Assembly (NCBI GenBank): GCA_018263435.1
Contig: JAANXD010000077.1
Coordinates: 1 to 64,000, forward strand
DNA: 64,000 bases
Origin: Candidatus Scalindua arabica
GTDB lineage: Bacteria; Planctomycetota; Brocadiia; Brocadiales; Scalinduaceae
Reading direction: 5' to 3'
Each line of letters opens with the position of its first letter. The first letter of the stretch is position 1. The notes below the pieces were generated by a model. The model was not told where the DNA came from and did not search any database. It worked only from the letters and a program-made list of their open reading frames with translations. Positions 38,659-49,322 of the stretch are shown in pieces. Made by a program: the position numbers and the translations under genes.

Positions 38659-41367
38659 TTACTGAATCTTTTCTACTTTAGCCGCACAGATTTTGTATTC
38701 TGGCATCAGGTTTGAATTGCCGTTTGTACGTGAAGTACTGATGGGATCTTTTGTAAGCAAGTTTGCCGGAGCGCTTATGAAATGGAATGGGATCCAGACT
38801 TGTTTTGACATTACCCTGTTTGTGATATTAGCTGCAAGAGAAATCTGTCCGCGTTTAGTCGTTATCCTGACCATTTCTCCATCTTTTATTCCGGTATCTT
38901 TGGCATCTTTCTGTGATATTTCTACAAATGGATAAGGTTGCTTTTGTATGCTTCCCTTCGCCCTGTGAGTCATGGTTCCACTGTTAAAATGATAAAGTGT
39001 GCGTCCTGTGCTGAGGATAAAAGGGTAACTCTTGTCAGTTTTCTCAAGAGACGGTTTGCTTTCTGTTGTTGAAAATGTTGCTTTTCCATTGAGGAACTTT
39101 TTCTCGTACAGAAACTTTGTGCCGGGGTGATCAGCTTTTGGACATGGCCACTGAATTCCACCGCTTTCGAGTCTGTAATAATTAATTCCGGCAAAGTTAG
39201 GTGAAACCTTCCTGATCTCCTCCCAGACGGCTTCTGGTGAATCATACTTCATTGGATATCCCACGTAAGTGGAGAGTTCAGATATTATGTTCCAATCCGC
39301 TTTTGCTTTGCCCGGTGGTTCAACACTCTTTTTTATCCTTTGTACTCGTCTTTCAATATTAGTAAACGTACCATCTTTTTCAGCAAAACAGGCTGCCGGT
39401 AGTATTACGTCAGCATATTGAGCCGTATTTGACATAAATATATCCTGTACTATTAATAGCTCCAGTTTGTTCAGTGCCTTCTTTACTTTTGTTGTATCTG
39501 GTTCACTCATCAGGGGATCAGCGCCCATAACGTACATCGCCTTGACCTTCCCTTTTTGTGCGCCATTAAACATCTCTCTGATTTGCAGGCCCTTTTTGTT
39601 AGGTAATGAGGTTTTGTAAATCTTTTCGAATCTCTTACGAACTGTATTATCTGAAATAGGCTGGAAATCTGTGTAGAAATCAGGTACAGCGCCCATGTTG
39701 AAAGCTCCCTGGCCATTGTTCTGGCCTAGGAGTGGATATATTCCCGCGCATTCCTTACCAATATTACCAGTCAATAGGGCGAGGTTTACAAGGCTTTTTA
39801 CATTATCAATACCAGACCTGTGTTGTGTTATGCCATTTCCATATAATATTATAGCGTTCTCTGCATTTGCATAGGTTCTGGCGGCTTCCCTGATTGCCCC
39901 TTTTGGTATACCGGTTAGTTTTACGGTTTTCTCAATATCATCTTTTGCAACAGTCCTTTTAAGCGTGTTAAACTTCTCTGTCTTCTTTTCTATAAACTTT
40001 TCATCATGGAGTTCTTCCTCGATGATTACGTTAATCATGGTGTTGATGAGAGCGGTATCTGTTCCTGGTTGAATATTTAAGAAGGTGCTTGCAATCCTTT
40101 CCAGCCATATCTTGCGCGTGTCAGCTACAATCAGAGTTTTTCCATTACGCACTGCCTTCTTTACCTCAAGCCCTATTATGGGATGAGATTCTGTAACATT
40201 GGCGCCAATCACAAAGATTACATCAGATTTTGAAATTTCCTCGATTGAATTTGTTGTAGTGCTCAGGCCAAGAGTACTTCTCAGGGCGTTTAAGGTTGGG
40301 GAGTGGCATTCTGTTTCTGACTGGTCAATATTATTAGTACCGATTGCGGCCCTTGCGAATTTCTGCATCAGGTAATTCTCTTCGTTCGTACACCGTCCTG
40401 AACTTATAAATGATATGGAGTCTTTTCCATGTTTTGATTTAATACCTTTCATCTTTTCGGAAATAACGCTATATGCCTCTTCCCAACTTGCCTTTTCAAG
40501 GTTTCCATTCCTTCTTACCATCGGGGTATCAAGCCTGTCCGGATGATTTACGAAATCATAGGCGAATCTGCCTTTCATGCAGAGGTTACCGTTGTTTGGT
40601 GTAGACCCCACTTCCGAGGTTATTTTATTTATTCCCTGATGATCAACGTGGATATCAATCTGACACCCGATACTGCAGTAGCCGCATGTTGTCCTGACTT
40701 TCCTGATCTGGAAAGAGCGTCCTCTGCCGGTTGCCTGTTTCTCGCGTATGGCGCCTACCGGACACGTGGATACACATTGTCCGCAAAAGACGCACGGGCC
40801 ATCCAGCAACGACTCACCAAAAGGAGTGGAAACCCACATCTGGAATCCTCTGCCTCCGAACTCTATTGCGCGTTCCTGCGTTACTTCATCACAAATCCTT
40901 ACACAACGACCGCACCTTATACATTTGGGTGTTTCTCTGTAAATAAGCGCGTTTCTATCCTGGAGTTCTCCGCCTCTTTTTTCATCACTTCTGAAATTTT
41001 CTCCCTTGATGCCCATTGAATATGCGACATCCTGAAGCTCGCAGCAGCCTGTGGCCTCGCAGGTCATACAGTCAAGTGGATGGTCTGACAGGATATATTC
41101 CAGGACTCCTTTCCTCGTCTTGCGTACATCCTCAGATTCAGTATTTACGACCATGCCTTCATTGATTTTGGATACGCATGATGGCAGTAGCTGTCTTGCC
41201 CCTTCGACTTCGACCAGACATATTCTGCACCCGCCATATGGATCGAGGCGTTTATCATAGCAGAGAGTTGGAATCGATATGTCGTTTTCCCTGGCTACTT
41301 CGAGTATGGTCTTGTCCTGCTCCGCTTCATAAGTTTTATCGTTAATGGTTAATTTAACCTTTGCCAT
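38659..41367 (-). CDS. fdhA: formate dehydrogenase alpha subunit (2Fe-2S, 4Fe-4S, molybdopterin), Cys-type
   Basis: N-terminal ferredoxin domain, CxxC clusters, TTCGYCSIGCQIDIHV, SETECHSPTLNALRSTLG (Cys at the Sec/Cys position). Confidence 0.9.
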   Translation of the reverse strand: MAKVKLTINDKTYEAEQDKTILEVARENDISIPTLCYDKRLDPYGGCRICLVEVEGARQLLPSCVSKINEGMVVNTESEDVRKTRKGVLEYILSDHPLDCMTCEATGCCELQDVAYSMGIKGENFRSDEKRGGELQDRNALIYRETPKCIRCGRCVRICDEVTQERAIEFGGRGFQMWVSTPFGESLLDGPCVFCGQCVSTCPVGAIREKQATGRGRSFQIRKVRTTCGYCSIGCQIDIHVDHQGINKITSEVGSTPNNGNLCMKGRFAYDFVNHPDRLDTPMVRRNGNLEKASWEEAYSVISEKMKGIKSKHGKDSISFISSGRCTNEENYLMQKFARAAIGTNNIDQSETECHSPTLNALRSTLGLSTTTNSIEEISKSDVIFVIGANVTESHPIIGLEVKKAVRNGKTLIVADTRKIWLERIASTFLNIQPGTDTALINTMINVIIEEELHDEKFIEKKTEKFNTLKRTVAKDDIEKTVKLTGIPKGAIREAARTYANAENAIILYGNGITQHRSGIDNVKSLVNLALLTGNIGKECAGIYPLLGQNNGQGAFNMGAVPDFYTDFQPISDNTVRKRFEKIYKTSLPNKKGLQIREMFNGAQKGKVKAMYVMGADPLMSEPDTTKVKKALNKLELLIVQDIFMSNTAQYADVILPAACFAEKDGTFTNIERRVQRIKKSVEPPGKAKADWNIISELSTYVGYPMKYDSPEAVWEEIRKVSPNFAGINYYRLESGGIQWPCPKADHPGTKFLYEKKFLNGKATFSTTESKPSLEKTDKSYPFILSTGRTLYHFNSGTMTHRAKGSIQKQPYPFVEISQKDAKDTGIKDGEMVRITTKRGQISLAANITNRVMSKQVWIPFHFISAPANLLTKDPISTSRTNGNSNLMPEYKICAAKVEKIQ

Positions 41368-41598
41368 TTAATAGAAACTGCCTTTCTGTTAATTATATTG
41401 TTCAAGAATTATATAAAAAAGAAGTATAATTTTACAAAAACATGCAGAGAATGCAAATGAAACATTTGTGATAGATTTATTTACTTGAAATCAGGGAACT
41501 AATCAGGCATATTCTATGTTCACTATTATATGTTTGTAGCAATTCAGTTTTACACGAAATTTTGTCAATTTTATGTTTTTTAAAGAAGGAGAGGCCTT

Positions 41599-41922
41599 AT
41601 GAAGCGTATGGGAATTTTAATGGGTGCTGTCGTTATTGCATTTTTATTAGTGGCTTTTAACTCTAGCAATCCGGTATTTGCCAACAGTTGTTGTGGTGTT
41701 AAGAAAGATGCTCATGAATGTGATAAAGGGTGTGAAACTGGATGTGTTAAGAAAACTTCTGCCAGTGAAAGTTCGGACAATACATGCCCGGTCTGTGGAA
41801 ATGTTTCGGACAGTAAGGGGCAACAGGTGGATGTAGAACACGGAGGAGAGACTGCTCATTTATGCTGTGAGGGTTGTGCAGACGCATATAAAGAAAATCC
41901 TGATAAATATTCAAAGTCCTAA
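41599..41922 (+). CDS. secreted Cys-rich YHS/TRASH-like metal-binding protein
   Basis: signal peptide; CPVCGNVSDSKGQQVDVEHGGETAHLCCEGCADAYKENPDKY. Confidence 0.82.
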   Translation: MKRMGILMGAVVIAFLLVAFNSSNPVFANSCCGVKKDAHECDKGCETGCVKKTSASESSDNTCPVCGNVSDSKGQQVDVEHGGETAHLCCEGCADAYKENPDKYSKS

Positions 41923-42015
41923 AAGCTCCGGCAGAGTCAACAGTACCCATAAAGAAAAGAGAACGTGGAGCAGGGTATTATTAGTAAGCCGTAATGTAGT
42001 ATCAAAAAGTATTCT

Positions 42016-42060
42016 AAAAAAGGCGTTCCTGTGTTAGTCAGATGCATGAACGCCTTTTTT
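42016..42060 (+). terminator. Rho-independent terminator
   Basis: aaaaaaggcgttc ... gaacgcctttttt. Confidence 0.88.
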
Positions 42061-42220
42061 GTTTATCAGCTTATTTGATTAGAGCTGATTGTAAATAGAA
42101 GTAGTATAGGTTTTTTCATGGTCTTTATTTTCTGCTTAGGGTATAGTGCGGAGTACATAGTTTATGGAAAAGACGTATATTTTGCTTACCCTTAACATCT
42201 TTTAATCAAAAGATTAGTTC

Positions 42221-43762
42221 ATGAAAATTTACCTCATTTACATCCGAGACGAGGATTATTACAATATTCTTCCTGAAAAACTCAGGAGGCGAGGAAACAG
42301 CGACCGGGTTGAGGTGATGGCTTTCCCACCACTTGGCATTCAAACACTTGCACCGATAATCCGCAGTCACGGACACGATGTAACCATGTTCGATACTTGC
42401 CATCCACAGATGAAAGAAGAGCACATCGAGCAGGCAGTGGAAAATGAAAAACCTGATGTAATTGTCCTTTCATTTCTTTCAACTACTTGTTACCTCCTCG
42501 TGAAGAGTATGGCACAAAGGCTGAAGAAGGTCGCCCCAAAAACACCCATTATTATCGGAGGCGCTTTTGCGACGGTGAACGCTGTTAAGATACTGAATGA
42601 TGCGCCATACATCGATTGCGTTGGCAGGGGTGAAGGTGAAGAGCTTATTCCTGAGTATCTCGACAACCTGGATAATCTGAAAGTAGTCGGCGGCCTGACT
42701 TGGCGATCCAATGGTGAAGTGATCCAAAATCCTGACCGTCCACTGATCAGTGACCTTGACAAGTTTCCTTACCCTGACCGCAAAAGCTTACCCATCGAAT
42801 ACATCGAATCGATGCCAATGGATGCGCCGGCAGTTCTTTCTCTCGATCGTTTCTGCACAATGCAAACCACACGCGGCTGTCCTTTCAAATGTATTTATTG
42901 CGACATTCCATCCCTCGCACGTGGCAAGTGGCGGAACCGCTCACCGGAGCATGTCCTGGGTGAAATGCAGCAGCTGCATGATGAAGGCTACAGATCAATC
43001 TACCTGACCGATGACCATTTCCTGATGCAGCGTAAACGCATAGAGGCCATTTGCAACGGTATCATAGACAAAAAGCTGGAGTTTCATTGGGGATGTGAGG
43101 GTAGAGTTGATTCGCTGGCGGTTGAGGAACTTCCATTGATGGTAAAGGCTAACTGTACTTTTCTCGCCTTTGGCGTAGAAGCCGGAACAAAGAAAGTACT
43201 CGACCGCCTGAAAAAGAATCAGACCCTTGAACAGATAGAATATGCCGTAAAACAAGCCAAAAAAGACGGAGTTGAAACGACGCACGGCTTTTTTCTGGTT
43301 GGCTCGCCGGATGAAACCTTTGAAGATATTCTGGAGAGTTTTCGATTTGCCGTCCGGCTTAAACTCGACACATTTAGCTTTAGCCGGTTATGCGCCTACC
43401 GCGGAACTCCTCTATGGCAGGAATATGTGGAAAGGGGTATTATTGATGATGAACGCGACTGGCATAAGTGGTTCAAGTGTTCAGACATCGATCCAACAAT
43501 TCTTCCGAGTGAAGTGATTCAGCAGGCAAGGATAAAGGGATATAAGCAGTTGTTTGGTTATCTGTTACTCCGTCGTCCCATTGCCACATTCAGGCTCCTT
43601 CGCAAGTTCGGCCGGTATATGACGGTCTCAGATATTTTCAAATTGTTATTAAGTCCGTTTATCAAAAAGGCTAAAACCAGAAAACCTGAACTTCCTGAGT
43701 GGATGATTGAGCAGGGACTGGAAGCACCGGTCAGGATTGGATTCACTGCGAAAGCAGGGTAA
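42221..43762 (+). CDS. B12-binding-domain radical SAM protein
   Basis: N-terminal cobalamin-binding-like domain; TTRGCPFKCIYCDIPSLARGKWR CxxxCxxC. Confidence 0.94.
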   Translation: MKIYLIYIRDEDYYNILPEKLRRRGNSDRVEVMAFPPLGIQTLAPIIRSHGHDVTMFDTCHPQMKEEHIEQAVENEKPDVIVLSFLSTTCYLLVKSMAQRLKKVAPKTPIIIGGAFATVNAVKILNDAPYIDCVGRGEGEELIPEYLDNLDNLKVVGGLTWRSNGEVIQNPDRPLISDLDKFPYPDRKSLPIEYIESMPMDAPAVLSLDRFCTMQTTRGCPFKCIYCDIPSLARGKWRNRSPEHVLGEMQQLHDEGYRSIYLTDDHFLMQRKRIEAICNGIIDKKLEFHWGCEGRVDSLAVEELPLMVKANCTFLAFGVEAGTKKVLDRLKKNQTLEQIEYAVKQAKKDGVETTHGFFLVGSPDETFEDILESFRFAVRLKLDTFSFSRLCAYRGTPLWQEYVERGIIDDERDWHKWFKCSDIDPTILPSEVIQQARIKGYKQLFGYLLLRRPIATFRLLRKFGRYMTVSDIFKLLLSPFIKKAKTRKPELPEWMIEQGLEAPVRIGFTAKAG

Positions 43763-43812
43763 GTCCTTCCTTTTGGAAGGAGTCCAGCTTATTTTCGGAT
43801 TAAAGAAGTATT

Positions 43813-44568
43813 TCAAACCTCAATAGTCATTAAGTCCTCAGCTAATACTACCTCTCCGTCAAATTCTTCTCTTCTGCATTGACCCAAAATATCGTAATCA
43901 TCACAGATTGGATAAAAGTGTGTCAGTATGAGTTTCCTGCAGTTCGATTCTCTTGCTATCCGGCCTGCAAGCGTTGAATTAAGGTGTCCGTCCACCTTTA
44001 TGTGTTCGGGGTAGGAACATTCCAGTAACAGCACATCTACGTCACGTGCCAGATCAACAATACTTTCGCAGTAATCCGTATCACCGGAATATACAAGGCT
44101 TTTTCCGTCTTTTGATTCTACACGGTATGCGAGACTGCCCTCGTGGTGATTAATAAGGCTTGAAGTAAGACTGAAGTCTTTAAAGTCTAGATGACCTCCC
44201 GGTAATTCATTGACAGTAAGATCGTATCCTCTGGCCTCGATGAAATTACTGAAAACCTTTGTCAGGTTCCTGTGAAATTCCTTCATACCCGCAGGGCCGA
44301 TTACTGTCAGATCTTTGCCCTTATAGTTGCTGGGAATCCTCAGTGCAAACAGGAGCGAAATAAGGTCTACAACATGGTCAGGATGGAAATGTGTGTAGAT
44401 TGCATAGTCTATGTCTTTGAAGTTTACAGACGCCTCTGCAATCTTCTTTAAGGTCCCTGAGCCGCTGTCAAGCAGCAGTGTCTTGTTGGCAATGTTTATA
44501 AGGTAGCCGGAAGGTCCTCTTCTTGCCGTAACGATACCTGTTCCTGAACCGAGAATGGTAAGTTTCAT
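43813..44568 (-). CDS. MBL-fold metallohydrolase (RNase Z-like)
   Basis: LGSGTGIVTARRGPSGYLI, YTHFHPDHVVDL, VYSGDTDYCE, LTHFYP. Confidence 0.94.
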   Translation of the reverse strand: MKLTILGSGTGIVTARRGPSGYLINIANKTLLLDSGSGTLKKIAEASVNFKDIDYAIYTHFHPDHVVDLISLLFALRIPSNYKGKDLTVIGPAGMKEFHRNLTKVFSNFIEARGYDLTVNELPGGHLDFKDFSLTSSLINHHEGSLAYRVESKDGKSLVYSGDTDYCESIVDLARDVDVLLLECSYPEHIKVDGHLNSTLAGRIARESNCRKLILTHFYPICDDYDILGQCRREEFDGEVVLAEDLMTIEV

Positions 44569-44675
44569 AATAAATTACTCCTTCTTTAGTTCTGCGGAAA
44601 GGAGGTATGTTACTAAATTTCCCTGATAACGTACAGAAATATTAATCTCAATATATTATTATGAAATCTTCTGTA

Positions 44676-44804
44676 TAAACAAAGTAAGCCTACCAAATAA
44701 TGTGGACTTACTTTGTTTACAAATCAACTGCTCAACTCCGCCGGTATCTATTTAATTAATGGTTATATATTTTAAACCGGCATCATTTTACTTGTTTGAG
44801 CAGT
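44676..44804. repeat. two tandem long inverted repeats in intergenic space
   Basis: TAAACAAAGTAAG-N18-CTTACTTTGTTTA; ACTGCTCAA..GCCGGT..ACCGGC..TTGAGCAGT nested. Confidence 0.65.
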
Positions 44805-44849
44805 CCCGTACTTTTAGTAATCGCTATCAGGTAATGATAACACTGACAT

Positions 44850-45275
44850 TTAACCACCCGATATATTAATAAACGGGATGGTATAAATAATTCTTACTGC
44901 TTCGTACTTTCCATCCTTCTTTGAAAAGTTGCATTTTATATAGTCACCTGCTTCGAGATCAGTAATGTCAAATTTGTCTGACGTCTTAAATTCAGTACCG
45001 CCTCTTATTGACGTTATATTTGTCACTTCATCTCCTATATAGCAAGCTGTATCCTCAGTGACCATTAATGGTGCATCACCCAGCAATTCACATCTTTCAA
45101 AACAGATTTCATTCTTTTCAAGATCAATACTCTTGATTGTACCTTCAATTACTGCAAGGTGTGAACCTCCGGCGTAACCTGGCCAATCAACAGACTTTCC
45201 TGCAAATGCATTAAGTCCGAATATAAAAGCTCCTAAAAAGAAGGCTAACATTGTATATGTCGTTAGTCTACGCAT
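44850..45275 (-). CDS. secreted hypothetical protein
   Basis: signal peptide; ORF length; two Cys in FERCELLGD/ACYIGDE. Confidence 0.65.
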   Translation of the reverse strand: MRRLTTYTMLAFFLGAFIFGLNAFAGKSVDWPGYAGGSHLAVIEGTIKSIDLEKNEICFERCELLGDAPLMVTEDTACYIGDEVTNITSIRGGTEFKTSDKFDITDLEAGDYIKCNFSKKDGKYEAVRIIYTIPFINISGG

Positions 45276-45490
45276 CTTCTTACCCTCCTTTTTTCACTAC
45301 TCATTAATTGAACAATTGATTTTTCCCTCTTGTATAAACAACAATTATCACGTCAATTTAGTTCCTTAGCCCAATAAGGAAAGCATGGTAATAAACTTCT
45401 CTGGAACAAAGTGCTATAACTACATTAGAAAAATCCAGATTCTCAGATTATGTCTTAGAAAATGTATACTGTTTCTGATACCATTTTGTT

Positions 45491-46642
45491 ATGGAAATTC
45501 CGGCTCTAAAGAAAGAGATTATAGATTTGATAAATAAGAGAGGGAAGATAACGTTTGCTGATTTTATGGAGTTGGCGCTTTATCATCCTGCACACGGGTA
45601 CTACGCCTCCGGGAAGGAGAAGATAGGTAAAAAGGGTGACTATTACACAAGCTCAGATGTTCATCCCGTATTTGGTGAGCTTATTGCCAGACAGTTGGAA
45701 CAGATGTGGCGGCTGATGGGGAAAGGCCGGTTTACGGTAGTAGAGATGGGAGCTGGTAAGGGCTGGTTTTGTTATGATATACTTAATTTTATAAAAAAGA
45801 AATTTCCAGAATTCTTTGAGGAGATTGATTATAAGATAGTAGAGATAAGCCGGAACCTTATTGAGAGACAATCCAGTGCCTTGAAGGGACTGGAAGAAAA
45901 AGTATCATGGGAATCTTTTTCTGAAGATGGCTTTTTGTTTGAACCCATAGTGGGGAGCTTTTTATCAAACGAATTTGTTGACTCGCTTCCGGTACATCAG
46001 GTGGTGGTAGAGGATGATTGTCTTAAGGAAATATATGTAACGATTAAGGACGATAAATTTTGTGAGGTAATTGATGATCTGTCAGATCCGGTACTGGAGG
46101 ACTACTTTGCAAAGCCTGAAATAGACCTGAAAGAGGGGCAGAGGGTAGAGGTGAATCTGAAGGCACTGGATTGGATGAAGAACATACCTCATTACTTAAA
46201 CAGGGGTTTTGTTATTACGATAGATTATGGACATCTTGCCGAAGACCTCTATTCTGAACAACGGTACAAGGGGACATTGATGTGTTATTACGAGCACACT
46301 ACAAACGAGAATCCGTATGAGAGAGTCGGTAGTCAGGATATAACATCTCACGTGAATTTCAGCAGTTTAATGGATGCAGGAAAAAGATGTGGATTAAACA
46401 CAACCGGCTTTACCAGACAATCAAACTTTTTAATAGCACTTGGCATTCTTGATGAGATGAACAAGGCGCAGGGAGACATCGGCAAGCTCCTGACAATAAA
46501 AAACCTTTTCCTGCCGGGCGGGATGGGTGATGTATTTAAGGTATTAATCCAGCATAAGGGAGTAGATAACCCGGAATTAATCGGTTTAAGGAGTATGTCC
46601 GAACCCGGGCTTGTAGGGGAGGTTGAGGGATTGGGAGGATAG
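45491..46642 (+). CDS. MidA/NDUFAF7-family SAM-dependent methyltransferase
   Basis: ITFADFMELALYHPAHGYYASG, GDYYTSSDVHPVFGELIARQLEQMW, VEMGAGKG, SNEFVDSLPVH. Confidence 0.93.
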   Translation: MEIPALKKEIIDLINKRGKITFADFMELALYHPAHGYYASGKEKIGKKGDYYTSSDVHPVFGELIARQLEQMWRLMGKGRFTVVEMGAGKGWFCYDILNFIKKKFPEFFEEIDYKIVEISRNLIERQSSALKGLEEKVSWESFSEDGFLFEPIVGSFLSNEFVDSLPVHQVVVEDDCLKEIYVTIKDDKFCEVIDDLSDPVLEDYFAKPEIDLKEGQRVEVNLKALDWMKNIPHYLNRGFVITIDYGHLAEDLYSEQRYKGTLMCYYEHTTNENPYERVGSQDITSHVNFSSLMDAGKRCGLNTTGFTRQSNFLIALGILDEMNKAQGDIGKLLTIKNLFLPGGMGDVFKVLIQHKGVDNPELIGLRSMSEPGLVGEVEGLGG

Positions 46643-46794
46643 AAGTAATATTCACCGCAGACCTGCCCGCCAGTTTGTTAGGCGGGGACGCAGAGAACGC
46701 AGAGAAAAGAAATAGATGGGAGATATTGTTATTTAGGAATTACGATTTTAGATTTACGATTTGAAAACACATAAGTTTTGATTAAAGAATTAAA

Positions 46795-47688
46795 ATGAGG
46801 CATAAAGAAATCAGCTCAATGCTACGAGTCTTGTTGTGGGCTTTAGTGGCAATCTATACTTTCGTGCTCCCATATTTAATTGTTATCTACAATGCTATTG
46901 TGAAGCACTTCTCAGCTGCAACAGCGGGGAAAGTTCCCATCACCATCGTCATCGTTATGGGGGTTGTCTTTTCTATTGTGGTCCTGGCCCTGAAAAAGAA
47001 TATAAAGACCCTGATACTGTTAATTCCCTGTACGATTATCGTTTGGATCTCTATTTCTTTGCAACCCAACCCTAACAAATATATCCACATACCTGAATAT
47101 GTGGTCATGTCATGGATTCTGTTTGAGGCCCTTTCTACTGATTACAAGGGTAGAGGGATATTTTGTCTTGTTTTCATATGCGGTGCTTCACTAGGTGTTG
47201 TTGATGAAATGATGCAGGGGATTTTACCTGGCCGATTTTATGGTTGGCAAGATATGATCATGAACTCTGCTGCAACCGTTATTGGAGTCCTTACACTCGT
47301 TGGCCTTAGAGCGCCGCCGGCAGGCGATTGGACCTGGATCGGATGTCTGAAGCAATACAAGAAGGCTCTGGGAATTACACTCTTTGGAGCTGCGGGAGCA
47401 GTCCTGATGTGCGTATCTCTTTTCAATGTTCAAGCACACAGGACGTTTGAGGGTGTTTATCCCGGTTGGTTACTGGGCTGGAGCGGCCTGTTTGTGGTTG
47501 CAGGCCTGGTTGTTTTTATTTTTCCCGGACATTTTTGTATGCCGCAGCGCACCTCCAGCTACAATGGTTCAGCCCCATCCGACCAGGTAGTTACAACCCG
47601 TCTTTGGACCCTGTGCCCGCTTGTCATCCTTATCGTTATGCATGGCATGGTGGTGTTTACAATCGCTAAGGGACTGGCCTTCTTGTGA
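46795..47688 (+). CDS. VanZ-like membrane protein
   Basis: PNKYIHIPEYVVMSWIL, VVDEMMQGILPGRFYGWQDMIMNSAATVIGVL. Confidence 0.82.
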   Translation: MRHKEISSMLRVLLWALVAIYTFVLPYLIVIYNAIVKHFSAATAGKVPITIVIVMGVVFSIVVLALKKNIKTLILLIPCTIIVWISISLQPNPNKYIHIPEYVVMSWILFEALSTDYKGRGIFCLVFICGASLGVVDEMMQGILPGRFYGWQDMIMNSAATVIGVLTLVGLRAPPAGDWTWIGCLKQYKKALGITLFGAAGAVLMCVSLFNVQAHRTFEGVYPGWLLGWSGLFVVAGLVVFIFPGHFCMPQRTSSYNGSAPSDQVVTTRLWTLCPLVILIVMHGMVVFTIAKGLAFL

Positions 47689-47771
47689 GACTCCCCCTGG
47701 ACTGGAAAGCGCTGAGGACAAGCGAGGACAAGGAGACGCAAAGGACACAGAGAAAAAAATAGGGACAAGAT

Positions 47772-48062
47772 GTGGCACTCATGTCATTATTGATTAGACA
47801 TCTTATGACAAAGCTGAAACTGGATTTGCATGAAATATGCAAGAATGGGAATTTGATTGAAAAAGAACTCCATCGAATAATCGAGGAGGCCAATGAGAAA
47901 AGGATAGCCCTCGTGGAAATTATTCCCGGGAAAGGGAGCGGCCAGTTAAAGAAAACCGTTCTACGCTTTCTGGACCGCCCTGAAATAAAAAGGAAATATC
48001 ATCGTATTAAAAAGGACAGTAAAAATTATGGAAGAGTTTTTGTGCATTTTAAACATGATTAA
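47772..48062 (+). CDS. Smr-domain protein
   Basis: LKLDLHEI..., IPGKGSGQLKKTVLRFLDRPEIKRKYHRI. Confidence 0.85.
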   Translation: MALMSLLIRHLMTKLKLDLHEICKNGNLIEKELHRIIEEANEKRIALVEIIPGKGSGQLKKTVLRFLDRPEIKRKYHRIKKDSKNYGRVFVHFKHD

Positions 48063-48102
48063 CTGCCGAGTAAATCTTAAGAAATGATAGGCCTATCTTG
48101 CT

Positions 48103-48402
48103 GTGAGCAACAATAAAGTGAATAATTGGTTTTTGTATTTGATAAGATGTAAACATGGGCGACTATATACTGGCATAACAACAGATGTAGAAAGACGATT
48201 TGAAGAACACAATGGCCATGATACGAAAGGATCAAAATACTTAAGAGGAAAAACCCCTTTAAAACTGGTTATGAAAAAGAAGATAGGAAGCAGAAGTTTG
48301 GCGTTAAAGATTGAAGCAAAAGTAAAGAGATTATCAAAAATAAAGAAAGAGTTGCTGGTAGACGGCAAAATCAATATAAGGGATATAAAGGAAAATATTT
48401 GA
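48103..48402 (+). CDS. GIY-YIG nuclease-family protein
   Basis: WFLYLIRCKHGRLYTGITTDVERRFEEHNGHDTKGSKYLRGKTPLKLV. Confidence 0.95.
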   Translation: MSNNKVNNWFLYLIRCKHGRLYTGITTDVERRFEEHNGHDTKGSKYLRGKTPLKLVMKKKIGSRSLALKIEAKVKRLSKIKKELLVDGKINIRDIKENI

Positions 48403-48506
48403 TACTAGGGGATAGAGTCCTCTCCTTTATGCTAAAGTTGTCCTTGTTTTGTCAACCTGTTCTAGGACATGATAATAGTATTTAGCATCTGATTGAGGTT
48501 CTTAGA

Positions 48507-49322
48507 ATGTATGTAAAAAATATGAACTCGTTCAGGATCTTATTGGCCTCTTTCTTATTCCATATCATATGTATTAATAATGCATTTGCACTTCGCCCCT
48601 TTGTAACAACTAATGCTGGTGTTGTAGAAAAGGGGAAGGAAGAACTGGAACTTGGATACTTCGGTATAAAGGAAGAGAAGAATCCCGGCAGAGACGAACT
48701 TACAATCGAATTTCCTAAAATAAGCCTTCATTACGGTTTATTCTGGGATATAGAGTTTACTATGGAAACGGTGGGAGAATTTGTAGACGACAGGCAAAAG
48801 GGAGATTTCGAACTTAGAGAACAGCAGTTTTCTGACACTGCAGTATTCCTGAAAAAAATCTGGCATCGGGGGAAAGGGATCATTCCAAATTTTGCCACTG
48901 AAACAGGCATACTCTTTCCCACAGAAAAAGGTGGTGAAAGGATTGATTTTAAGGGAATAGGTATATTTACCTGGGAGTTTAAAAGTTTAACATTTCATAC
49001 AACCATAGGTGGTGCTACAGAGAGAAAAAGAAGGCCAGAGAAGCTTGGAGATGAAGAGATCGAAGTTGAAGAAACCAGAGAGGTTTTTATATACGGAAGT
49101 ATAATTGATTACGAAGTTAGTAAGGAAAAAGGGCTTCATCTCGTATCGGAATACAGTCTGGAGAAGGTGGAAAAACAAAACATCGAACATCAGGTATTAG
49201 GTGGAATTGTGTGGGAGGGTCCATGGAATATGGAGTTTGATGCTGCTACATTCTGGGGGCTTAACAGTGATAGTATCGATTGGGGAATGACCACCGGTAT
49301 AACTATATTAATGGGAAAATGA
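48507..49322 (+). CDS. putative outer-membrane beta-barrel/transporter-like protein
   Basis: signal peptide, alternating strands, LRPFVTTNAGVVEKGKEELELGYFG. Confidence 0.6.
   Translation: MYVKNMNSFRILLASFLFHIICINNAFALRPFVTTNAGVVEKGKEELELGYFGIKEEKNPGRDELTIEFPKISLHYGLFWDIEFTMETVGEFVDDRQKGDFELREQQFSDTAVFLKKIWHRGKGIIPNFATETGILFPTEKGGERIDFKGIGIFTWEFKSLTFHTTIGGATERKRRPEKLGDEEIEVEETREVFIYGSIIDYEVSKEKGLHLVSEYSLEKVEKQNIEHQVLGGIVWEGPWNMEFDAATFWGLNSDSIDWGMTTGITILMGK

Noticed and set aside
40543-41019. 158-aa plus-strand ORF opposite fdhA
   Set aside because: Shadow ORF from Cys/His-rich coding region on the other strand.
38659-41367. Selenocysteine-containing formate dehydrogenase
   Set aside because: The expected position reads TECHSP (Cys codon); no in-frame TGA.
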